Source: DOZZ01 sp963792655
Lineage (GTDB): Bacteria > Acidobacteriota > Terriglobia > Bryobacterales > Bryobacteraceae
Length of the DNA stretch: 64,000 bases
Assembly: GCA_963792655.1 (NCBI GenBank)
Contig: CAWBWU010000010.1
Coordinates: 62,001 to 126,000 of the forward strand
Direction: 5' to 3'
Positions 1 through 8,808 of the stretch are shown here, piece after piece. The translations under genes and the position numbers were made by a program. The notes below the pieces were generated by a model. That model was not told the origin of the DNA. It saw only the letters and a program-made list of their open reading frames with translations, and searched no databases. Numbering within the stretch: position 1 is the first letter of the stretch; every line of letters starts with the position of its first letter.

Positions 1-2
1 CA

Positions 3-1835
3 GATGGCCGTTCTCCGCTCGCACGCATCGAAGCGATTCGCGCGGAAGTGACGCGCCTGCTGCATCTTGCGTATCACTTCTATCGCGACGATCTGTTGCC
101 CGAATTGATCGCCGAGAACATTACGATCCTGCCGACTTCTGAACTCACCGGACCGCAGCGCGCCGCGATCGATAGCTACTTTTCACAAACCGTGTTCGCG
201 GTGTTGACGCCGCTTGCGTTTGACCCGGGCCGTCCGTTTCCGCATATGTCCAACCTGAGCTTGAATCTGGCGGTTCAGGTCCGCGACGCTCTGGGCGAAG
301 AACATTTTGCGCGCGTCAAAGTGCCTGACACTCTGCCGCAACTGGTCCCCGTGCCGGTTATCGAAGCAGGGAAGTATGCGTTCGTCTGGCTGGAAGACCT
401 GATCATCGACAACTTGCAGATGCTGTTTCCGGGTCTGGATGTGTTGTCCGCGTTCGCGTTCCACATCACGCGGGATGCGGAGCAGGCGATTCAGGAAATC
501 GAAAGCGACGACCTGCTCGAGACCATCGAAGAGGCCGTATGGCGCCGCCGCTTCCGTGCCGTGGTTCGCCTTCAGGTCACCTCCGCGATGCCCGAAGATC
601 TGCTGGCGCTGCTGATCGACAACTTCGAATTGACTCCGCAGGACGTGTATCGTCTGGAAGGACCGCTCGATCTCGGACGGCTCAAAGCGCTGAATGCGGA
701 TCGCCCGGACCTGAAGGACAAGACGTTTCAGCCGCTCACCCCGGCCGCACTGCATGCGGGCGAAGATTTGTTCACCGCGATTCGCCGTGAGGACATTCTG
801 CTGCATCATCCTTACGAATCGTTCCAACCGGTGGTCGACTTTCTCAAGCAGGCGGCGAAAGACCCGGACGTGCTCGCGATCAAGATGACGCTCTATCGCG
901 TGGGCACCAACTCTCCCATCGTCGCGGCCCTGCTCGATGCAGTGGAGAACGGAAAACAGGTCGCGGTGCTGGTGGAGTTGAAGGCGCGCTTCGATGAAGA
1001 GAGCAACATCGAATGGGCGCGCGCGCTGGAGCGGGAAGGCGTGCACGTCGTCTACGGCCTGGTGGGGCTGAAGGTGCATTCGAAAGTAGCGCTGGTGGTG
1101 CGTCGCGAAGGGGAAGCGATTCGCCGCTACGTGCATCTCGCGACCGGCAATTACAACGCGACCACGGCCAGAATTTATACCGATCTTTCGATGTTCACTG
1201 CCAACGACGACATTGGCGCGGACGTCTCTGATCTGTTCAACTATCTGACCGGCTACTCGGCGAAAGAACATTACCGCAAACTGCTGGTGGCGCCGATCAA
1301 TCTACAACGGCGGCTGCATCATCTGATCTCGCGCGAAATCGAGGATCACCGGCAGAACGGCGGCGGACACATCATCCTGAAAGCCAATGCTCTGGAGGAT
1401 GCGCACATCATTGAGCTGCTCTACGAAGCCTCGCGCGCGGGCGTGAAAGTCGATCTGATCATCCGCGGCATCTGCTGTCTGCGCCCGGGTGTTCCTGGCG
1501 TGAGCGACAACATCCGCGTCATCAGCGTGCTTGGCCGTTTTCTGGAACACAGCCGCATCTACTACTTCCGGAACGGCGGCCGCGACGAGACGTTCCTGGG
1601 CAGCGCGGATTTGATGCCGCGCAACCTGACGCGCCGCGTTGAGATAGTGTTCCCCATCGACAACCCGAAGTTGATCCGGCGCGTGCGCGACGAAATCCTC
1701 GCCACGTTTCTTGCCGACAATGTGAAAGCCCGCGAACTGCACAGCGACGGCAGCTACACCAAGCGCAAAGTGGGTGCGCGCGAGAAACATGTCGACAGTC
1801 AGTCGCAGTTTCTGCACGGCCGGCCGGTGAAGTAG
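3..1835 (+). CDS. ppk1: Polyphosphate kinase 1 (5' end outside window)
   Basis: Reversibly moves the terminal phosphate of ATP onto inorganic polyphosphate. The frame is open to the window edge and residues before the first GTG (48) already fit the family (RIEAIRAEV), so the true start lies outside; about 90-100 of the usual ~700 residues are missing. Visible blocks are PYESFQPVVDFL, YRVGTNSPIV, VELKARFDEESN, the phosphate-accepting histidine in GLKVHSK (about position 1080), HLATGNYN, and the second phospholipase-D-like half with LEHSRIYYF and FLGSADLMPRNL. The frame is clean through to the TAG stop. No ppx exopolyphosphatase gene is visible beside it. Confidence 0.97.
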   Translation, partial: DGRSPLARIEAIRAEVTRLLHLAYHFYRDDLLPELIAENITILPTSELTGPQRAAIDSYFSQTVFAVLTPLAFDPGRPFPHMSNLSLNLAVQVRDALGEEHFARVKVPDTLPQLVPVPVIEAGKYAFVWLEDLIIDNLQMLFPGLDVLSAFAFHITRDAEQAIQEIESDDLLETIEEAVWRRRFRAVVRLQVTSAMPEDLLALLIDNFELTPQDVYRLEGPLDLGRLKALNADRPDLKDKTFQPLTPAALHAGEDLFTAIRREDILLHHPYESFQPVVDFLKQAAKDPDVLAIKMTLYRVGTNSPIVAALLDAVENGKQVAVLVELKARFDEESNIEWARALEREGVHVVYGLVGLKVHSKVALVVRREGEAIRRYVHLATGNYNATTARIYTDLSMFTANDDIGADVSDLFNYLTGYSAKEHYRKLLVAPINLQRRLHHLISREIEDHRQNGGGHIILKANALEDAHIIELLYEASRAGVKVDLIIRGICCLRPGVPGVSDNIRVISVLGRFLEHSRIYYFRNGGRDETFLGSADLMPRNLTRRVEIVFPIDNPKLIRRVRDEILATFLADNVKARELHSDGSYTKRKVGAREKHVDSQSQFLHGRPVK

Positions 1836-1894
1836 TTTGTTACTCGCCAATCGGGAGATTGGCGTTCCCTTGCTGCTTGTTGTACGCTTGCGTC

Positions 1895-2080
1895 ATGAAT
1901 GAAGCCATTGAAAGCGCTATCCACTTATTGCGCCAGGCGCTCGCCACCGCTACAACCGATACGGACGCGACGCGGAAAACAGTCCAGGCTGCTGTGAAGG
2001 CACTTTCGCCTATTCTGTCGGCGCCGGGATTAGGTCCCGACGACATTCCGGGCACTTCGACGCGCAGCAAAACAGGCTAG
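1895..2080 (+). CDS. Small hypothetical protein, 61 aa
   Basis: An ORF from ATG 1895 encodes a short, predicted helical protein (MNEAIESAIHLLRQAL then TTDTDATRKTVQAAVKAL). I do not recognise a family. It has no signal peptide, no Cys and no clear ribosome-binding site. It sits between ppk1 and the convergent kinase gene and its stop overlaps the kinase stop by a few bases. The amphipathic helix pattern and absence of another gene in the gap favour a real gene, but a chance ORF cannot be excluded. Confidence 0.4.
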   Translation: MNEAIESAIHLLRQALATATTDTDATRKTVQAAVKALSPILSAPGLGPDDIPGTSTRSKTG

Positions 2081-4621
2081 AATCTCCCGTTGGCGCGGGG
2101 CCGGATTGCCGACTGGAAGGATGGATCGTCCCAGAGTTTTCGCAGGTCCGGGTCGTTCTTGATTTCATTCAACGCGGCCGTGTTCTGCAGCAGCGTACCA
2201 ACTGTGCTGATCGCATGAGCACGGTCTCCACATAGCTCGTACGACAATGCAATGCGGGTCATGTACGGCCCGCGTGACCCTGAAGGAATCTGATCGATCT
2301 CAGCCAGCGCAGCGGGGCACTGGCCCAGCTTGGCGTGGTACTCGGCAAGGTTCGCGTGGATGCTGTTGTCTCCCGGCGTGGCTTGCTGCGCGGTGGTCGC
2401 AAGCGCGATAGCTTTTTCGAACGCGTCCTGTGGCCGCTGGCCTTGCATCTGCCGGGCGACGGTTCCCAAATTTCCCCAAAGCTGATAGATACCGGGGCCG
2501 ATGTCCAGTCCTTTGCGCAGACTCTCGGCAGCTTGCGGATACTGATGCTGGTAGTAGTAAGCAAGCCCCAGCGCATTGTAGGCACGCGCCGTAGGGTCGA
2601 ACGTCACTGCGCGGCGCAGTTGCACTTCGGCATCGTGATAATTACCTTCGCGCATGTTGACCACTGCCAGATTGCGATTCACCACGGCGTTGTCGGGCGT
2701 CAGCTTGCGTGCGGCTTCGAGTGCGGTACGCGCGTCAGGAAATCTCGATTGCCGGATGTAATATGCGCCGAGCAGCAAGTGCGAATACCAATCGGCGGGG
2801 CGGCGCTTGACCGCCTCGAGAAAGGCCGACTCCGCTTCCTTCATGCGGCCGGCGGCCTCGTACGCATTCCCCAGCGCGTAGTAAGCCTCGCCATCGGTGG
2901 GCGCAAGACTGCGCGCATGAACAGCGTCTGCGATCGCAGCGTCCACTTGCTTCTGCGAGATGTGCAGTTCCGCGCGCGTGATGTAAGCCGAGACCAGCGC
3001 CGGATTCAAATCGATCGCGCGCTGCACGGCGGCGAGCGCCAGCGCCGGCGTAGCTTGCGTCATCGGCTTGCCCCCGGACATACGCACGAGCAAGCTCAGC
3101 CCACGCCACGGCGTATTGCGGATCGAGCTGCACCGCGTTCTTCAGGCTTTCGATCGCGCGCGGAAGATTGCCATGGATGTCGTAACGCGCCAGGTAGCCG
3201 GAACCAACCAGGAACTGCGCATAAGCCGCGGATGACGAGGTCTCTCCCGCTTTCAACGCTTTCGAAGCGGCGGGCGCAACACTGATGGAGAGAATGTCGA
3301 CTGCTTTGCCGATGGCATCATTGCGCAATGCAATGGGGTTTGCCGCGTCATAGTCAATCGTTCGCGACGCAATCTGACGGAGGCTCTTGGCATCCACCAG
3401 ATTCAACGTGAACTGCACGCGATCGCCCAGATGCTGCGCGCTGCCGGTGATCACCAGGTTGGCGCCGTACGCGCGCGCCGCATCAGCCGCGCTGGTGATG
3501 TGGCGACTTCGAATTTCGCTCGCCGGAATTACCATCAGCTTGCCCTGGAAGCGCTCCAACTGCGTCAACTGCGACGTCAGCGACTCGACCAGCCCGTCTG
3601 CAAGCACTCGCGTGGGCTCATCACCGCCAATCACTTCAAGCGGGAGAACTGCTACGTTCTTCGACGCGGGCGTCATCATGCGCCACGCGAGAACCGCGGC
3701 AGCAAGCAGCACCAGCACCGATGCGCCGATCAGCATCGTACGGCGTGAGAGCACAGGCACGCGTGGAGCGGGCTCAGCGACAACGGCCATTGTGCGCGTG
3801 TGAGAGGAAGCCGATTCACGGACGGTGCGTAGATCGTTGCTGATTTCGGTGGCGGTCTGGTAGCGGTCCTTCGGATCTTTCGCCAGAGCCTTGTCCAGAA
3901 TCGTCTGGAGCACATCGGGAATCTCGCGGCGGATACTGGTCGCGGATGCGGGCTCCTGGTTGACGATCGCGTACATCACTCCCAGGTCGCGTTCGCCTTT
4001 GAACGGCAGGCGGCCTGTCAGCATCTCAAACAGCACCACACCGAGCGACCAGAGATCGCTGCGCGCGTCGATCTCTTTGCCCAGCGCCTGCTCCGGCGAC
4101 ATATAGGCCGGCGTTCCGATGCATGTGCCGGGCAGAGTGACGCGCGACTCGGTGCTGCGCAGCGCAAGGCCGAAGTCCAGAATGCATGCGTTGCCTTGCC
4201 GGTCTACCGCGATGTTGTTGCTCTTGATGTCGCGATGGACCAGCCCGTTTTCATGCGCTGCCTGCAGTCCGTTCGCGATTTGAATTGCCAACTCGACCGC
4301 CTCATCGATGTCGAGCGGGCCGCCTTTCAGCTTCTCGCGCAGCGACGCGCCCTCGACCAGCGCCATCGCAAAAAAGAGTTGCCCATCCACTTCGCCGATC
4401 TCGTGAATCGGACAGATGTAGGGATGGTGTATGTGGGCAGCAGCACGAGCTTCGCGCAAGAACCGTTCGCGCGAAACACCGCCGTCCTGATTGTCTATGG
4501 GAAGAAACTTGAGCGCGACCAGGCGCTCCAGGCGAGTGTCCTCCGCTTTGTAGACAACGCCCATCGCGCCTTCGCCCAGCTTGTCAACGATGCGATAGTG
4601 GGCAACCGTCTTGCCGATCAT
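2077..4621 (-). CDS. Membrane Ser/Thr protein kinase with TolB-like and TPR sensor half (one frameshift)
   Basis: Hanks-type kinase with a cytoplasmic catalytic domain (about residues 1-270): glycine loop LGEGAMG, lysine in VALKF, HRDIKSNN, DFGLA, GTPAYMSPEQ. One transmembrane helix follows near residue 295 (TMLIGASVLVLLAAAVLAW), then a TolB-N-like periplasmic domain (NVAVLPLEVIGG) and TPR repeats to the C terminus. The frame breaks at a run of five G on the coding strand (about 3072-3076); removing one G joins AYVRG to KPMTQATPAL and restores TPRs to the stop at 2077, about 848 aa in total. Only 3 bp separate it from the upstream S41 protease gene, so they are probably co-transcribed. The break is probably a homopolymer error; a truncated kinase without most TPRs is the alternative. 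Confidence 0.88.
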
Positions 4622-4624
4622 CCG

Positions 4625-6643
4625 CTAAGCCGTAGCCGCAACGAGAGTGTCAGCAGTTACGGCCGCCGATGCGCTCGCGGCAAGTTCTAGAACTGGTTTC
4701 CCTGAATCTTCATCCGGAACGGTGATGAACCCGCAAACTTTGATCTGCTCTGGTTTAACTGCAAGACCCGCAGTGGGGATGGTGAAGGTCACGGTGCCAT
4801 CCGCTGCGTTCGCGCCCTGCGGATGGCCGTCGAGGAAGAACTCCAGCCGCGTCAGATTGCCGGTCGCGATCACCGCCTCAACTCCGTTTGGCGTGAGCAC
4901 CGCCTTCTTGATCTGCAGCCGGTAAGCGGGACGCGCAGCCAGATGCATGCAGGCGAACGCCAGCAAGTCACGGTCGTCGCTAAGAACATCGTCGCGAGTC
5001 ACGGTGTGCAGCACATCGCAGCGCGCCCCCGCGTCTTCGAGTGCAACGCCGGCATTGTTTCGCACGCGCATCGAACGCCTGCTGGCCAGCGCCATCGATG
5101 CGCCCATCGGCAATGGGGCGGTCTCCACTCCAGGTGCACCTTTGACGTGCGCCATCAACTCCGTGTGCAGCCAGCGCGATGCACCGCCGCCGCCCGTGTT
5201 CGCATCGACGCCAATTACCGTCCCCACGCCGTTATCTTGAAAACCAGCGCAGAAGATATCGGTGGCGCTGTAAGAGAGCGCATCGGTGATCAACGTCACG
5301 GGTCCGTGATAGCGCTGGCCCGTTCCGTTGGCCAGTTCCGGTGACGTGAGCGGGCGGCCATTAGTGATCTCGCTTCCGCCGGCAACTGCCTCCGACGCTT
5401 GCTCCAGCCACGGCTCCCATTCGCCTTGCGCGGTCAAGTCGAGAGAGCCGACGTTCGCCATCACCTGTTGGATCAGCCGGCTGTTGATGAAGTGAAACTG
5501 TGCAGGATGAATTTGATGCGGCGTCAGCAACTGCAAAATGCGTTCGCCCGCCTCGATGACGCCGCCGGGATTCGAGCGCACGTCGAGGATCAGACCGTCG
5601 GGAGCGAACGGTTCCATCTCGGTATCGAGGATGCGCTGGAACTCGCGAAAGAACTGCTGCGACTCGGCGTCGAAAGTTTTGATCCGGATATACCCGAAGC
5701 GCTTGTCCGGATTGTTGCTATCCGTCAGCAGCGCCGGATCGATCGTGCCCGGAACTCCGCCCGTACGCTGGTATTCAAACACATCGGGCAGCAAGGATTT
5801 TCCGGCGGCCTGCGACTGTGGGGTGTCTGTGGCATTGAGCAGGATCTCCTGACAACGCAGGAGCGTCTGTTGCGAATCGCTGGTGCTGGTTGCAGACCCG
5901 GAATGCTTCGGCGCTTCCGCAGTACCGGTCATGACATACCAGGGCACCAGAATGGCGCGCTTGTTCTCAGCAGTCTCACCGGCCGGGATGTATTCGATCA
6001 CGACCCATTCTTCATCCGGTGCGAGCGAATGCTTCAACGACTGCATGGTGAGCCGCGCCAGACCGCGCTTGAAACGCGCGGCATGGTTCGCGCCCGGCGC
6101 CATATCTGCGGCTTTCTCAATCGCGCGTTCGAGCGGCATGCCGTTCCACGCCGTCACCTGCACCAGCTCTTGAAAGAACGGATGCACAAAGCCGGGCGCG
6201 ACCGACGTCACCAGGAAGCGATGCTCGCCGTTCTCCACGTAAACCGACAGCGAGAAAGGCAGGTACGCCACGGCCGTTGAGAACGGGTCGGGCAGACCGT
6301 AGAACGTGTGCGCATCGCGAAGGCTGATGAAGATGTCGAGGACGGCGCGATGAAATTCCAGGACCGTGAGATTGTCCACTTGCGCTTCAACCAGGTGAAG
6401 GCTTTGCACCGGGTCCAGCGCATAGCGTGCGCGCTTGAAGGGCAGATGCGCGTAGAAGTTCTCGATCACCAGACTTGCCTGGCGTACGATGACCCGTTTG
6501 TCGGCGCTGGTGAGTTGGAACTGCGGTGAGTCGCAGAAGTCGAGGAACTCAGAAATGGTCTGAGTAGTTAATCCCTGGTTCGCTGAAGCCTGCCACTGGA
6601 CGGCAGCCTGCCGCACAAGCTCCCGCGCATCGTCGATTACCAA
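4625..6643 (-). CDS. S41-family (C-terminal processing/tricorn-like) peptidase
   Basis: Serine protease of the S41/CTP type, 672 aa. The core is seen in the last half: GLILDVRSNPGG, then the nucleophile region ALSYSATDIFCAGFQDNG with the serine flanked by Tyr and Ala-Thr. The N-terminal ~200 residues are helical and resemble the N-terminal domain of other S41 proteins. No classical signal peptide is visible, so location is uncertain. The start is a TTG with a good AGGAGAGG Shine-Dalgarno sequence about 8 bases upstream. It is followed after 3 bp by a Ser/Thr kinase gene, suggesting a shared operon and perhaps a regulatory link. Substrate cannot be inferred. Confidence 0.85.
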   Translation of the reverse strand: MVIDDARELVRQAAVQWQASANQGLTTQTISEFLDFCDSPQFQLTSADKRVIVRQASLVIENFYAHLPFKRARYALDPVQSLHLVEAQVDNLTVLEFHRAVLDIFISLRDAHTFYGLPDPFSTAVAYLPFSLSVYVENGEHRFLVTSVAPGFVHPFFQELVQVTAWNGMPLERAIEKAADMAPGANHAARFKRGLARLTMQSLKHSLAPDEEWVVIEYIPAGETAENKRAILVPWYVMTGTAEAPKHSGSATSTSDSQQTLLRCQEILLNATDTPQSQAAGKSLLPDVFEYQRTGGVPGTIDPALLTDSNNPDKRFGYIRIKTFDAESQQFFREFQRILDTEMEPFAPDGLILDVRSNPGGVIEAGERILQLLTPHQIHPAQFHFINSRLIQQVMANVGSLDLTAQGEWEPWLEQASEAVAGGSEITNGRPLTSPELANGTGQRYHGPVTLITDALSYSATDIFCAGFQDNGVGTVIGVDANTGGGGASRWLHTELMAHVKGAPGVETAPLPMGASMALASRRSMRVRNNAGVALEDAGARCDVLHTVTRDDVLSDDRDLLAFACMHLAARPAYRLQIKKAVLTPNGVEAVIATGNLTRLEFFLDGHPQGANAADGTVTFTIPTAGLAVKPEQIKVCGFITVPDEDSGKPVLELAASASAAVTADTLVAATA

Positions 6644-6787
6644 GGGTACACCTCTCCTGTTTGAAGATCAGTATACAAGCGGGAGTGGAGCCGAAGCATT
6701 CCAGCCGGGTCACTTATACGTTTGTTTGCTGGGGCCAACGAGGGCAATTTTGCCCGAAGGCACTGATCCACAGCTTTTGCTGTAGCG

Positions 6788-7390
6788 TTACTTCCGCCGG
6801 ATCAGCGTCAAGAACTCATCGCGCGTTTCTTTGCGCTCGCGCAGTTCGCCGAGCATTGCGCTGGTAACGGTTCCGGAGTTCTGCTTCTCGACGCCGCGCA
6901 TCATCATGCAAAAATGCTGCGCTTCGACCACCACGCCCACTCCTAGTGGGTCCAGGACTTCGTTGATGCAGCCGGCAATCTCCTGCGTCAGACGCTCTTG
7001 AATCTGAAGGCGGCGCGAAAACATATCGACGATGCGCGGCAGTTTGCTGAGGCCGATCACCTTGTTGCGCGCGATGTAACCGATGTGCACCTTGCCGTAG
7101 AAGGGCAGCATGTGGTGCTCGCAGAGGCTATAGAACTCGATGTCTTTGACGATCACCAACTCGTCGTAGCAAACCGAAAAGATCGCATCGTTGACAATGG
7201 ACTCGAGGTTGACGCGATAGCCGCTGGTCAGATAGCGCATCGCTTTGTCCACACGCTCGGGCGTGCGCTGCAGCCCTTCGCGGTGCGGGTCCTCACCCAG
7301 CTCAGAGATCATCTTTTCGACTAGCGGCGCAATCGAGTTGGCGCCGTTCGAAGGGGACATCACTTTCACACGCGATTGCGGCTTAGACAT
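6788..7390 (-). CDS. folE: GTP cyclohydrolase I
   Basis: Converts GTP to 7,8-dihydroneopterin triphosphate, the entry step to folate, biopterin and 7-deazaguanine (queuosine) synthesis. At 200 aa it is normal length. Zinc-site residues are present: Cys and His in YSLCEHHMLPF and the Cys in AQHFCMMMRGV; HIGYIARNKVIGLSKLPRI is the other strongly conserved block. It is the last gene of a three-gene operon; its start overlaps the end of the upstream queD copy by 8 bp. With two QueD-like proteins beside it and tgt at 52 kb, a role in preQ0/queuosine supply is likely, though folate is also possible. Confidence 0.96.
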   Translation of the reverse strand: MSKPQSRVKVMSPSNGANSIAPLVEKMISELGEDPHREGLQRTPERVDKAMRYLTSGYRVNLESIVNDAIFSVCYDELVIVKDIEFYSLCEHHMLPFYGKVHIGYIARNKVIGLSKLPRIVDMFSRRLQIQERLTQEIAGCINEVLDPLGVGVVVEAQHFCMMMRGVEKQNSGTVTSAMLGELRERKETRDEFLTLIRRK

Positions 7391-7814
7391 GGCTGCGGCT
7401 CACTTCAAAGATGTTGCGAAACGTTTCACCGATGCGAACCTTCTGCAGACGCGGTCCGCTGCCGAACTCCGCTGCCCAGCCCTCATCCAGCCAGCGAAAG
7501 AGTTCGATGTTCACGTTCTCCGTCGTCGGGATTTGTGCGCCACCAAATTCGGGAACGTCGCGATTGAGATCTCTCTGATCCACGCGCTCGAGAACGGTCC
7601 GCTGCACAAAATCGTCAAGCTGCCGCCGGTCGATTACCTGACCGGTATGCACCTGCACCGGCCCTCTCACCGTCACATACAACTCGTAGTTGTGGCCGTG
7701 GCCATAAGGGTTGTTGCACTTGCCGAACAACTCGCGATTCTGCTCATCCGAGAGCGTTCCCGAATGCAAGCGGTGCGATGCGCTGAAGCTGTACTTGCGC
7801 GTTACGTCGATCAC
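7383..7814 (-). CDS. queD: 6-pyruvoyl/6-carboxy-tetrahydropterin synthase family (QueD copy 1)
   Basis: QueD converts dihydroneopterin triphosphate to 6-carboxytetrahydropterin in the queuosine route. This 143-aa copy has the zinc histidines (SFSASHRLH, YGHGHNYE), the catalytic cysteine region (LFGKCNNP) and the C-terminal glutamate block (RIGETFRN). It starts with a GTG overlapping the TGA of the upstream copy (GTGA junction), indicating translational coupling, and its end overlaps folE. It is the copy that keeps the active-site Cys. PTPS activity in a biopterin pathway is the alternative function. Confidence 0.92.
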   Translation of the reverse strand: MIDVTRKYSFSASHRLHSGTLSDEQNRELFGKCNNPYGHGHNYELYVTVRGPVQVHTGQVIDRRQLDDFVQRTVLERVDQRDLNRDVPEFGGAQIPTTENVNIELFRWLDEGWAAEFGSGPRLQKVRIGETFRNIFEVSRSHV

Positions 7815-8227
7815 GCGGCTTCCCCGTAGTAGTCGGCGAAAAGCTCAGGCGTTTCATACACGCGCACGCAGTGAAGCTTGCCGCTGCCTTCCGGAATTTT
7901 GTGGGCCACGCGGCGCCAGATATCGATCGCGATGTTCTCCACCGTCGGCACGACGTTCGCAAAGGCAGGCACTTCGCGATTGAGGAAGCGGTGGTCGTAG
8001 ACATCTTCCACTTCGGTGGTGAGAATCTGTTTCAGGTCTTTCAGATCCATCACCATGCCGGTAAGCGGATCGGGCTGGCCTTCGAGCGAAACTTCGACGA
8101 CGTAGTTATGCCCATGGCCGTTCGGATTCGCAGCCGCGCCGTAGATTTTCACGTTCTCTTCATCGCTTAGCTGTGGATTGCGGCAGACATGCGATGCGGA
8201 AAAATCGAAGCGGCGGGTGATCAGCAT
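7811..8227 (-). CDS. 6-pyruvoyl/6-carboxy-tetrahydropterin synthase family (QueD copy 2, Cys replaced)
   Basis: Second QueD/PTPS-type protein of 138 aa, taking the ATG at 8227 (MLITRRFDFSASH) rather than the longer ORF start. The zinc ligands are present (FSASHVCRNP, NGHGHNY) and the C-terminal glutamate is in RVYETPEL, but the position that holds the catalytic Cys in the neighbour is Ala (YGAAANPNGHGH). It is first in the queD-queD-folE operon and overlaps the next gene by 4 bp. The loss of Cys suggests a different pterin reaction or a heteromeric partner of copy 1; neither can be decided from sequence. Confidence 0.88.
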   Translation of the reverse strand: MLITRRFDFSASHVCRNPQLSDEENVKIYGAAANPNGHGHNYVVEVSLEGQPDPLTGMVMDLKDLKQILTTEVEDVYDHRFLNREVPAFANVVPTVENIAIDIWRRVAHKIPEGSGKLHCVRVYETPELFADYYGEAA

Positions 8228-8286
8228 GGTCGGGCTTATTCGATGCGGCGGCTGAGCCGCGCGATACACTTATAGTATCTACCGCA

Positions 8287-8808
8287 ATGGCCAAACCTTC
8301 TACAGACAACATGTTGCGCGCAGGCATGGGCCTGCTGTTGCTGCTGCTGATGGGGGTTCTTTACGCCAAAGTGCATCAGCCGGTGGTCAACTCCGGTGAC
8401 AGCGCGCCACATTTCAGCGTTACCACCGACGACGGCCGCACGATCACCGAAAAGAACTTTGGCGGCAAGCTTCTGCTGGTCAACTTCTGGGCGAGCTGGT
8501 GCCCGCCATGCGTTGAGGAGACGCCCTCGCTCGATCAGATGACGCGCCGCTTTGCCCCGCGCGGCCTGGTAGTCCTTGGCATCAGCGTGGATAAAGATGC
8601 GAACGCTTATCGCCGTTTTCTCGATCAGCAGAAGGTCGCATTCCTGACCACACGCGACCCCGAACAAAACATTAACGCTGACTACGGAACATTCCAGTAC
8701 CCCGAGAGTTATCTGATCGACTCGAACGGCAAGGTCGTCGAGAAAATCATTGGGCCCAAGGACTGGATGGATGAAACGGTGCTGAATCGTGTCCAGTCCC
8801 TCCTGTGA
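8287..8808 (+). CDS. TlpA/ResA-like membrane-anchored thioredoxin
   Basis: A 173-aa thiol-disulfide protein with one N-terminal anchor (about residues 12-28, GMGLLLLLLMGVLYA) and a periplasmic thioredoxin fold carrying the redox motif in WASWCPPCVEE. The cis-proline region is TFQYPESYLID. Proteins of this kind reduce apocytochrome c or other periplasmic disulfides; the many CxxCH proteins in this window would be plausible clients, but this is inference. It is divergent from queD copy 2, and its 3' end overlaps the glcD-like gene by about 20 bp in another frame. Confidence 0.92.
   Translation: MAKPSTDNMLRAGMGLLLLLLMGVLYAKVHQPVVNSGDSAPHFSVTTDDGRTITEKNFGGKLLLVNFWASWCPPCVEETPSLDQMTRRFAPRGLVVLGISVDKDANAYRRFLDQQKVAFLTTRDPEQNINADYGTFQYPESYLIDSNGKVVEKIIGPKDWMDETVLNRVQSLL

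Noticed and set aside
183..1271. Long antisense ORF opposite ppk1
   Set aside because: It mirrors the conserved ppk1 frame in a high-GC gene and shows no recognisable domain or start signal.
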